A stretch of DNA of 64,000 nucleotides from an uncultured Bacteroidales bacterium. Its GTDB lineage: Bacteria > Bacteroidota > Bacteroidia > Bacteroidales > Bacteroidaceae. Where the stretch lies: NCBI GenBank assembly GCA_902798685.1, contig CADBXO010000005.1, positions 21,064 to 85,063 of the forward strand, written 5' to 3'. The stretch's first letter is position 1, and each line of letters starts with the position of its first letter. The notes beneath the pieces are model-generated. The model was given only the letters and a program-made list of their open reading frames with translations. It searched no databases and was not told the DNA's origin. The translations under genes were made by a program, and so were the position numbers. Shown in pieces: positions 37,790 through 44,378 of the stretch.

Positions 37790-37833
37790 AATTGTATTGT
37801 TTTGTGGTTTTTGTTCTTGTTTGTTATTAAAGA

Positions 37834-37866
37834 CGAAAGGCCAGTCCAAGTGGGCCAGCCTTTTCG
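37834..37866 (-). terminator. Terminator-like hairpin in glnN leader
   Basis: On the minus strand CGAAA-a-GGCTGG pairs with CTGGCCTTTCG (two G-U pairs) around a short loop, followed by CTTTAAT. The T-run is short, so it is weaker than the asnB terminator. It ends 44 bases before the glnN start. Confidence 0.55.
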
Positions 37867-37897
37867 TTATGTTTAAAGATAAGTGTTGCCGATTGAC

Positions 37898-38005
37898 TTA
37901 CTCCCCGGCTGGAGAGAGAATAGCCAAACAGCCGCAGACATTACGCTTAGGATTGAAACCAACCTCCAGAGCATATCTGAAACCATATTCTATCAACACT
38001 TTCAT
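37898..38005 (-). CDS. Candidate leader peptide of glnN
   Basis: A 35-residue frame (starts MKVLIEYGFRYALEVG, ends LAILSPAGE) in the glnN 5' leader. No Gln/Glu codon run is present; a CGC tripeptide lies at residues 24-26. The RNA around it can form alternative pairings: CGGCTG (complement of 37929-37934) with CAGCCG (37906-37911), or CCAGCC (37907-37912) with GGCTGG of the terminator arm (37855-37860). That pattern suggests an attenuator leader. The peptide could be incidental. Confidence 0.35.
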   Translation of the reverse strand: MKVLIEYGFRYALEVGFNPKRNVCGCLAILSPAGE

Positions 38006-38038
38006 ATCTTCGATCGTCTTTATGTATCAAAAACGATG

Positions 38039-38046
38039 CAAAAGTA
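38039..38046 (-). promoter_or_regulatory. Possible -7 box of glnN transcript
   Basis: Minus-strand TACTTTTG matches TAnnTTTG. No clean TTTG is found 19-21 bases upstream. It would give a leader of about 240 bases that contains the small ORF and the terminator-like hairpin. Confidence 0.4.
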
Positions 38047-38142
38047 CGAATAAATGTTGCAATTTGAAAACGATTCTCCATTATTTTTTCACAAAATGAT
38101 ATTAAAAAAATGTTATCTGCAGCAAACCGATATTTAAAAGGC

Positions 38143-39837
38143 TTATTTGTAGGCATTTTCATGTACACCCTTTACTGCACGACCGCTCGGATCGTTCAGT
38201 TTGCGGAAACTTGCATCCCATTTCAGAGCCTCAGCAGTAGAGCAAGCTACGCTTGGTACGCTGGGTACGCACATGGCTGCTGATGCGCTTGGGAAATGCT
38301 CCTCAAATATGCTGCGATAGTAATATTCCTCCTTGTTCATGGGAGTGTTGATGGGGAAACGCTCCTCGGCATGAGCCATCTGCTCATCGGTTACTGCGGC
38401 AGCGGTAATCTCCTTCAGAGTGTCAATCCAACTGTAACCTACTCCATCGCTGAACTGCTCCTTCTGGCGCCATGCAACGCTCTCGGGCAACATATCGGCA
38501 AAAGCCTCACGAACCACACGCTTCTCAATCTCATGACCCGGGCACATCTTAGCCTTGGGGTTCATGCGCATTGCAACATCCAGGAACTCCTTGTCCAGGA
38601 AAGGTACTCGGCCCTCAACGCCCCATGCTGCCAGTGACTTGTTTGCACGCAGGCAGTCATAAAGGTGCAGTTTGGAGAGCTTACGTACAGTTTCCTCATG
38701 AAATGCCTGGGCATCGGGAGCCTTGTGGAAATAGAGATAACCTCCAAATACCTCATCGGCCCCCTCGCCACTCAGCACCATCTTGATTCCCATACTGCGT
38801 ATCACGCGGGCAAGCAGGTACATGGGAGTGCTGGCACGTACCGTGGTAACATCATATGTCTCAATGAAGTATATCACGTCACGAATGGCATCCAGTCCCT
38901 CCTGGACTGTATAGTTGATTTCATGGTGTACTGTACCTATGTGTTCGGCAACCTCGCGAGCCTTAGCCAGATCCGGAGCACCCTTCAGACCAACTGCAAA
39001 CGAGTGCAGACGCGGCCACCATGCCTCCTGCTGGTCATCGGTCTCAACACGGCGTGCAGCGTTTTTCTTTGCTATGGCCGATATCACCGAACTGTCCAGA
39101 CCGCCCGACAGAAGCACTCCGTAAGGAACGTCACACATAAGCTGACGCTTTACGGCAGCCTCAAGGGCATCATGGAGTTCCTCTATGCTGGCGTCGTTGT
39201 CCTTGACAGCCTCATACTTGAACCAGTCACGGGTCCACCAGCGCTCAATATGTCCGGTGCGGCTGCTCAGGAAATGTCCGGGCAGGAACGGCTCGTACTC
39301 AGGGCAGATACCCTCAAGAGCCTTCAGCTCGCTGGCTACGCAGATATGTCCTTCCTTATCCTTGCCTATGTAAAGAGGAATAACGCCTATCGGATCACGG
39401 GCAATCAGGTATTCATCACGCTCGGCATCATAAAGAGCAAAGGCAAAAATACCGTTCAGGCGCTCCAGCATGCGGATAAAGTCCTCCTGGCTGCCGCCTG
39501 CACGAACTGCATCGCGGTAAAGCGCCAGGATAACCTCGCAGTCACTGCCGGTACTGAATGTGTATCGGCCCTCATACTCACGGCGTATTGCCTGATGGTT
39601 GTAAATCTCACCGTTAACGGCCAGCACCTGCAGACGGTCCTCACTGAACAGAGGCTGACCGCCCGACTGGGGATCGACAATACTCAAACGCTCATGAGCC
39701 AGTATGGCAGAGCCTCCGCACCAGATACCGCTCCAGTCCGGACCGCGATGACGAATCCTGCGACTCATTTCCAACGCACGCTGTCGTAACTGCTCTGACT
39801 GCTCCTTAATCCTGAAGATTGAAACTATTCCACACAT
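38143..39837 (-). CDS. asnB: Asparagine synthase B
   Basis: 564 residues. The nucleophile Cys follows Met1 (MCGIVSIFRI). Class II amidotransferase residues are seen in RHRGPDWSGIWC, VNGEIYNHQAI and TGSDCEVILAL; the synthetase PPi loop is LLSGGLDSSVISAIA. It makes asparagine from aspartate, glutamine and ATP. It heads the minus-strand nitrogen block. A leader of about 225 bases with an Asn/Gln codon run and a strong terminator precedes it, so expression is probably set by attenuation. Confidence 0.97.
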   Translation of the reverse strand: MCGIVSIFRIKEQSEQLRQRALEMSRRIRHRGPDWSGIWCGGSAILAHERLSIVDPQSGGQPLFSEDRLQVLAVNGEIYNHQAIRREYEGRYTFSTGSDCEVILALYRDAVRAGGSQEDFIRMLERLNGIFAFALYDAERDEYLIARDPIGVIPLYIGKDKEGHICVASELKALEGICPEYEPFLPGHFLSSRTGHIERWWTRDWFKYEAVKDNDASIEELHDALEAAVKRQLMCDVPYGVLLSGGLDSSVISAIAKKNAARRVETDDQQEAWWPRLHSFAVGLKGAPDLAKAREVAEHIGTVHHEINYTVQEGLDAIRDVIYFIETYDVTTVRASTPMYLLARVIRSMGIKMVLSGEGADEVFGGYLYFHKAPDAQAFHEETVRKLSKLHLYDCLRANKSLAAWGVEGRVPFLDKEFLDVAMRMNPKAKMCPGHEIEKRVVREAFADMLPESVAWRQKEQFSDGVGYSWIDTLKEITAAAVTDEQMAHAEERFPINTPMNKEEYYYRSIFEEHFPSASAAMCVPSVPSVACSTAEALKWDASFRKLNDPSGRAVKGVHENAYK

Positions 39838-39881
39838 AGTATTTATTGTTTTTGTTATTTATTCGCCTTGCCGTTAGGAAC

Positions 39882-39914
39882 AAAAAAAAGACTGATCAAA
39901 TTGACCAGTCTTTT
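39882..39914 (-). terminator. Intrinsic terminator in asnB leader (attenuator)
   Basis: Minus strand: AAAAGACTGGTCAA (complement of 39901-39914) pairs with TTGATCAGTCTTTT (complement of 39886-39899), a stem of about 13 bp with one G-U, followed by a run of eight T (39882-39889). It lies between the leader and the asnB start, in the sense direction, so asnB needs read-through or antitermination. Confidence 0.88.
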
Positions 39915-39942
39915 ATGTTTTGTTCTTTATATACCTGAATGA

Positions 39943-40032
39943 TTAGCTTTCCCGCTGGCCAAAAGAAGTAACCATCCGAACCTGATTATTATTCTGGTTC
40001 TGATTCTGCTGGTTATTCTGATTATTATTGGC
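39943..40032 (-). CDS. Candidate asnB leader peptide (Asn/Gln run frame)
   Basis: In this frame 40029 down to 39982 reads 16 codons in a row that are Asn (10) or Gln (6), then VRMVTSFGQRES and a stop at 39943-39945. AAT and AAC alternate, a synonymous change only in this frame. The stop falls just beyond the RNA segment that can pair with the terminator arm. Problem: a TAG sits two codons before the run and no start codon is in this frame. The only ATG (40038-40040) is one frame off and gives an Ile/Arg-rich 37-residue peptide ending at 39927. A one-base sequence error, a frameshift or an odd start is needed. Confidence 0.4.
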   Translation of the reverse strand, partial: ANNNQNNQQNQNQNNNQVRMVTSFGQRES

Positions 40033-40037
40033 CTAGC
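39954..40037 (-). promoter_or_regulatory. asnB attenuator: alternative pairing segments
   Basis: RNA segment 1 GCTAGGCCA (40029-40037) can pair with segment 2 TTGGCCAGC (39954-39962), closing a hairpin around the Asn/Gln codons. Segment 2 (TTGGCCAG, 39955-39962) can instead pair with segment 3 CTGGTCAA (39901-39908), all eight positions with one G-U, which would destroy the terminator. Segment 3 otherwise pairs with segment 4 in the terminator. A ribosome stalled on Asn/Gln codons would cover segment 1 and favour 2:3 (asnB on); one at the stop codon would cover segment 2 and favour 3:4 (asnB off). Confidence 0.65.
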
Positions 40038-40069
40038 CATCGATCTTGTTTTTTGCTAAATTTCAATCG

Positions 40070-40101
40070 CAAAATTACACACTCTATTTGGAACCACCAA
40101 A
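40070..40101 (-). promoter_or_regulatory. asnB promoter
   Basis: Minus strand TTTG (40098-40101), exactly 20 bases, then TAATTTTG (40070-40077): a full match to the Bacteroidota consensus. The predicted start of transcription is about 20 bases before the leader ATG. Confidence 0.75.
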
Positions 40102-40302
40102 GCATTTAGCAGGAAAATATCACTTTATCGCAATATTTTTTGCAGTGCTTACATTTTGCCACCTTTATATATAATAGAGTGTCATTTTGTCAAAATGATA
40201 CAAATGGGGTCAGGCCCCAATTGTACCATCTTTATCGGCAAGAATTGCGGACTTAAATATAATAACACATGTTTCAAGAAATGAGTAATTTTGCATCCGA
40301 TT
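40102..40302. other. Spacer between asnB promoter and mtgA
   Basis: AT-rich, no open frame with coding character. It contains the dispersed palindrome at 40197-40227 and a TAATTTTG box (40286-40293) just before mtgA. Confidence 0.6.
40197..40227. repeat. Dispersed palindrome copy 3
   Basis: GATACAAATGGGG and CCCCAATTGTACC arms around TCAGG. Very close in design to copy 1 (16104-16132). Confidence 0.65.
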
Positions 40303-40968
40303 ATGAAGAAGCGCAAGTGGACATTCCGGCTGTTTGTAAGGCTCCCCCTACTCTTTATCGCACTGAGCTTTGCGCTGGTGCTGCTGTTGCGCTATGTTCC
40401 TATCAAATACACTCCGCTTATGCTTAAGCGTAGCATCGAGAACAGGAAATCGGACACATTCAAGACTCAGCACACATGGGTAAGCCTGGATCAGATATCA
40501 CCCCAACTGTCCAAAGCTGTGGTTATGACCGAGGACCAGAAGTTCTATGACCACAAGGGTTTTGATTGGGAAGAGATCCGCAAGATGCGTGAGGACCACC
40601 TGAACAAAGGAACCAAACTGCGCGGCTGCAGCACCATATCGCAGCAGACCGCCAAGAACTTGTTCTCATTCGGCACCAGAACGGGCGCCAGAAAGGTCTG
40701 GGAGGCATATTGGACCGTCCTGATAGAATTACTCTGGACCAAGGACCGAATCATGGAGGTTTACCTCAATATCATAGAGATGGGACCGGGCATTTACGGG
40801 GCCGAAGCAGCCGCCGAGCATTATTTCAAATGCCACGCCGACAAACTGACCCGCAGGCAGGCCGTATCCATAGCGATATGCCTACCCAACCCGCTAAGGA
40901 GTAACCCCACCAAACTCACTCCTTATCAGACAAGCCGTTGCAACCGTCTGTTGCAGCAGATGCAGTAA
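40303..40968 (+). CDS. mtgA: Monofunctional biosynthetic peptidoglycan transglycosylase
   Basis: 221 residues from ATG at 40303. One N-terminal membrane helix (LPLLFIALSFALVLLLRYV), then a GT51 domain with the catalytic Glu in TEDQKFYDHKGFDW, the motif GCSTISQQTAKNLF, and KDRIMEVYLNIIEMGPGIYG. No transpeptidase domain. It polymerises lipid II into glycan strands. A TAATTTTG box ends 9 bases before the start, which would give a nearly leaderless mRNA. Confidence 0.95.
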   Translation: MKKRKWTFRLFVRLPLLFIALSFALVLLLRYVPIKYTPLMLKRSIENRKSDTFKTQHTWVSLDQISPQLSKAVVMTEDQKFYDHKGFDWEEIRKMREDHLNKGTKLRGCSTISQQTAKNLFSFGTRTGARKVWEAYWTVLIELLWTKDRIMEVYLNIIEMGPGIYGAEAAAEHYFKCHADKLTRRQAVSIAICLPNPLRSNPTKLTPYQTSRCNRLLQQMQ

Positions 40969-40987
40969 AAAAAATGAACAATTGAAT

Positions 40988-41536
40988 ATGGAAGACCAGC
41001 TGTACTACAACATGTTCCAGGACCGCCTGGAAAGGGAATTGCTCAAGTTATGTACCGATGCCGGAATGCTTGAAGGCATACTTTTAAGGTCCGATGACAT
41101 CGACCTGAAATGGAAGGAACTTGCGCCGGAGTATATTGCCGACGGTGTGAAGGAGATAGCCGCCTACCCTACGGTTTCGGTTGCCTGGGCTGGTTATATC
41201 GGTATGGCTGTGGCTTGCTGGTGGAACCGCGATTGGGCAAAACTCAAGGGACAGCCTTACAGCGTTCTGCTTGGTCCCAACGGCTTTGACGACATGGATG
41301 ACCACATCCTTAAAGACATTCTGGGCCTGCTTCCCGATGGAAAACAAGCCCAGCAGATTACGTCTCTTATGCAGACCTGCGCCCAGACCGCAGTCACGTT
41401 TATACGTCAGGAGAAGATTGAGCCTCAGAGCCCCCGCGCCTTCTACGTCTACGCCCGCGCCGTACAGGTAATGTTCAGCATCGGCGCCGCAATAGAACTG
41501 CACCGCCTGGGCTACGAGATGAAGAAGCTCAAATAA
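40988..41536 (+). CDS. Hypothetical protein
   Basis: 182 residues from ATG at 40988, 19 bases after mtgA. Predicted mostly helical and soluble, Trp-rich around residues 66-85 (VSVAWAGYIGMAVACWWNRD). No domain I recognise. Similar length hypothetical proteins occur in Bacteroidales next to cell-envelope genes, but I cannot assign a function. Confidence 0.75.
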   Translation: MEDQLYYNMFQDRLERELLKLCTDAGMLEGILLRSDDIDLKWKELAPEYIADGVKEIAAYPTVSVAWAGYIGMAVACWWNRDWAKLKGQPYSVLLGPNGFDDMDDHILKDILGLLPDGKQAQQITSLMQTCAQTAVTFIRQEKIEPQSPRAFYVYARAVQVMFSIGAAIELHRLGYEMKKLK

Positions 41537-41541
41537 GAATA

Positions 41542-41916
41542 TTACTTACTTCTGATCTCTTTTCCGAACGGAAGCAGTGCAGCTATGGCTATTTTGAAAT
41601 GAGCCAGGCCCAGAGGTATTCCAATAATTGTAATGCAGAATACCAGGCCGCAAAGCGCATGCAGTATTGCAATCTCCCACCATCCTAGCAGTATCCAGAG
41701 GATATTGAATCCCATACCCAGGCAACTGGGCTCGTTGGGACGGTCACCAAGTTCCTTGCCGAACGGCCACAGTGCATATGCACCGATCTTGAACATCTGC
41801 AGTCCGAAAGGTATACCTACTATCGTTACACACATAAGCAGGCCTGCAACGAAATAAAGCAGACTTGTGGCAATGCCTCCAAGCAGGAGCCAAAAGATAT
41901 TTCCTAATGCATTCAT
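41542..41916 (-). CDS. yccF: YccF domain-containing membrane protein
   Basis: 124 residues with two copies of the YccF repeat: GLLMCVTIVGIPFGLQMFKI followed by ALWPFGKEL, and GLVFCITIIGIPLGLAHFKI followed by ALLPFGKEI. About four membrane helices. Inner-membrane protein of unknown function. Convergent with the previous gene, 5 bases apart. Confidence 0.92.
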   Translation of the reverse strand: MNALGNIFWLLLGGIATSLLYFVAGLLMCVTIVGIPFGLQMFKIGAYALWPFGKELGDRPNEPSCLGMGFNILWILLGWWEIAILHALCGLVFCITIIGIPLGLAHFKIAIAALLPFGKEIRSK

Positions 41917-42031
41917 CTTGAAAAAGGTTTTTGCGAAATTAGAGAAAATATCCTTTTATATTGTTATTATTTATAAATTTGTGACTTTAAATTCAAACTG
42001 AATTACTAGACTCAATAGGACCTTTGCAATC

Positions 42032-43102
42032 ATGGAAGTATCCATTACTATTGCTGTTTTTACCATATGCCTGACAGCATCCGTTATTTTCGGAGTCATA
42101 CTCTGGCGTAAACGTAAAGATGTACCGGACAGGTCACGTACTTTTCTATCCATATCACTTCTGTTACTCTGCCCGTTCCTGATATCATTCATTTCGTCGT
42201 TAAGCATAGGCAAAATACCTCCCATTCACTCAAAGCTCAATCCATTCATGAGCATAGGGGGACTATATGCCATATTGTTTATTCTGTATTATCCTGTCGA
42301 AGTAATCAGGCCAAGATGGTTAACAGGTTGGAAATTGCTTTTGCCGTTAACTCCTGCTATTCTCATATCCTTCCCCTTACTGTTTGGAATACAGTTTCAC
42401 GATATCCAAACCTTTGGCGATATAAAGGAAAATATTACCGACATAGACATTCTGATCAGACTGATCTCAATCTCATTGTTTATAATCATATCACTTTTTA
42501 TTCTGATTATCCCGTTTAACTGGCGTAAATCAAGCGCAAGTAAAGCAATAATACGTCGCTATGTAATCTTATCGGAAATAACAAGTTTCCTGTTTTTGGC
42601 CGGTTGCCTGTCAGGAAGCCAGATGATTACAAACCTGAATGTTTTATGGGGCGTCTTCTTTATCTCCCAGCTCACTTATTATGAACTGGAACAAAGAGTG
42701 ATCGCACCCCTAGATACGCAGGACCTGCCCGATGAACCGGAACAGATTGCGTTTGAGGCCGATGACAACCAGCCCGATGACCTGTGGCAGCGCATCAATC
42801 ATCAGATGGACAAACATGAGATATGGCGCAATCCCGACGTTACAGTTGAGATGATGAGCCGCGCCGTAGGCACCAACCGCATATACGTAGCCGATTGCAT
42901 ACGCGAGCACACGGGATTAACCTTCAACGATTACCTGAACAAATGGCGCACGGAATATATGGCCGATAAGCTCCGCCAGAATCCCTACCAGGACCAGAAA
43001 CCGCTCTATTTCGAGATAGGATACCGCAACCGTCAGACAGCATACCGCAACTTCATAAAGTTTGTAGGCTGTTCACCAAGCGATTTTGTCGCCTCACTCT
43101 AA
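42032..43102 (+). CDS. Membrane-anchored AraC-type regulator, copy 1
   Basis: 356 residues. About seven hydrophobic helices fill residues 1-225, followed by an acidic linker and a C-terminal AraC HTH domain (about 250-356): WRNPDVTVEMMSRAVGTNRI, HTGLTFNDYLNKWR, and the second helix pair YFEIGYRNRQTAYRNFIKFV. The helical N-terminus is probably the sensor. The next gene is a full-length paralogue 9 bases on. The operator may be the TTGCAAC array downstream or their own promoter; unproven. Confidence 0.88.
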   Translation: MEVSITIAVFTICLTASVIFGVILWRKRKDVPDRSRTFLSISLLLLCPFLISFISSLSIGKIPPIHSKLNPFMSIGGLYAILFILYYPVEVIRPRWLTGWKLLLPLTPAILISFPLLFGIQFHDIQTFGDIKENITDIDILIRLISISLFIIISLFILIIPFNWRKSSASKAIIRRYVILSEITSFLFLAGCLSGSQMITNLNVLWGVFFISQLTYYELEQRVIAPLDTQDLPDEPEQIAFEADDNQPDDLWQRINHQMDKHEIWRNPDVTVEMMSRAVGTNRIYVADCIREHTGLTFNDYLNKWRTEYMADKLRQNPYQDQKPLYFEIGYRNRQTAYRNFIKFVGCSPSDFVASL

Positions 43103-43111
43103 CTCTCAATT

Positions 43112-44182
43112 ATGGAAGCATCCTTTACAATAGCTGTTATTACCATTTTTTTGACATCATCTGTCATTTTTGGAACTATACTTTGGGGCAAACGCAAAGA
43201 AGTACCGGACAGGTCAAGGACATTCCTATCCATATCTTTTTTATTATTCAGCCCCTTCATGACAGCTGCCATTTTGTTGGTAGGCGCTGGCAAGGTATCT
43301 CCCTTTCCCTCAGTGATTCAACCCATCCTGGGCATTGGAGGATTATACTCAATTATTTTAATCATGTATTATCCTCTTGAAGTAATTCGACCTAGATGGT
43401 TAACGGGTTGGAAACTGCTGATACCTATATCTCCGGCAATTATTGCAACCATCCCTTTCCTGATTGGAATGCACTTCCAGGATATCCAAACTATTAACGA
43501 CATCAAAGAAAACCTGACCGACATAGATGTTCTGATTAGACTTATCACAATTGCATTAGTGGTAATTGTCTCTCTATTCATTATGATTATCCCATACAAC
43601 TGGCGTAAATCAAGCGCAAATAAAACGATAATACGACGTTATGTAATCTTATCAGAAATAACAAGCATCATTTTTCTAACGAATTGTTTTTCGGGAAGCT
43701 TAATAATTACCAACATAAATATTTTATGGAGCGTTTTTCTCTTCTCCCAGCTCACTTATTATGAACTGAATCAAAGAATTATCCCCCCTATTGAGACACA
43801 GAATCTGCCAGATGATCCGGAGCCTGTCTCAAATGTGGCCGATGACAACCAGACCGATGACTTGTGGCAGCGCATCAATCATCAGATGGATAAGCACGAG
43901 ATATGGAGGAACCCCGACGTTACAGTCGAAATGATGAGCCGCGCAGTAGGCACCAACCGCATATACGTGGCCGATTGCATACGCGAGCACACGGGATTAA
44001 CCTTCAATGATTACCTGAACAAGTGGCGCACCGAGTATATGGCCGATAAGCTCCGCCAGAATCCCTACCAGGATCAGAAACCGCTCTACTTTGAGATAGG
44101 ATACCGCAACCGCCAGACAGCATACCGCAACTTTATAAAGTTCATTGGCTGCTCGCCAAGCGATTTTGTCGCCTCACTTTGA
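43112..44182 (+). CDS. Membrane-anchored AraC-type regulator, copy 2
   Basis: 356 residues, same length and order as copy 1. The membrane halves differ at many positions, but the last ~115 residues (from DDLWQRINHQMDKHEIWRNP) are identical except for one Val/Ile change. This uneven divergence suggests gene conversion of the DNA-binding half or strong selection to keep one binding specificity with two sensors. It ends 10 bases before a strong terminator. Confidence 0.88.
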   Translation: MEASFTIAVITIFLTSSVIFGTILWGKRKEVPDRSRTFLSISFLLFSPFMTAAILLVGAGKVSPFPSVIQPILGIGGLYSIILIMYYPLEVIRPRWLTGWKLLIPISPAIIATIPFLIGMHFQDIQTINDIKENLTDIDVLIRLITIALVVIVSLFIMIIPYNWRKSSANKTIIRRYVILSEITSIIFLTNCFSGSLIITNINILWSVFLFSQLTYYELNQRIIPPIETQNLPDDPEPVSNVADDNQTDDLWQRINHQMDKHEIWRNPDVTVEMMSRAVGTNRIYVADCIREHTGLTFNDYLNKWRTEYMADKLRQNPYQDQKPLYFEIGYRNRQTAYRNFIKFIGCSPSDFVASL

Positions 44183-44191
44183 TACATTTGT

Positions 44192-44220
44192 AAAAGGCTG
44201 GTAATCAGCCTTTTTCTTTT
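44192..44220 (+). terminator. Terminator after the twin AraC genes
   Basis: AAAAGGCTG (44192-44200), GTAAT loop, CAGCCTTTT (44206-44214) and a T-rich tail. Confidence 0.88.
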
Positions 44221-44291
44221 TTGCAACCTCAAATTTCAGAATTGTAACGTCCCTTTGCGGAATTTGCAACGTCGTATTTCGGCATTGCAAC
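44221..44291. repeat. Four TTG(C/T)AAC boxes at 21-22 bp spacing
   Basis: TTGCAAC at 44221, TTGTAAC at 44242, TTGCAAC at 44264 and TTGCAAC at 44285: steps of 21, 22 and 21 bp, two helical turns. Copies 2 and 3 share the extension AACGTC. They lie 88-158 bp upstream of the giant surface-protein start, so they may be an operator array. Confidence 0.7.
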
Positions 44292-44378
44292 TTCCGCCCT
44301 ACGCGCCTGTTTTTATTCTTTAGTAACATTGCAGCGCAATAGTTTTGATTACAAACATCAAACAAAACAATAAACTCA

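Noticed and set aside
38665-39789. 374-codon plus-strand frame opposite asnB
   Set aside because: Shadow of the asparagine synthase gene; no recognisable protein features.
39927-40040. Ile/Arg-rich 37-residue ATG frame as the true asnB leader peptide
   Set aside because: Isoleucine control of asnB makes no metabolic sense and the AAT/AAC variation is synonymous only in the Asn/Gln frame; kept only as the possible start codon source.
42032-44182. Tandem AraC genes as an assembly duplication
   Set aside because: The membrane halves differ at many positions, so two real genes exist; only the C-terminal halves are near identical.
44221-44291. CRISPR-like reading of the TTGCAAC array
   Set aside because: Repeats are only 7 bases with 14-15-base gaps and no cas genes; fits an operator array better.
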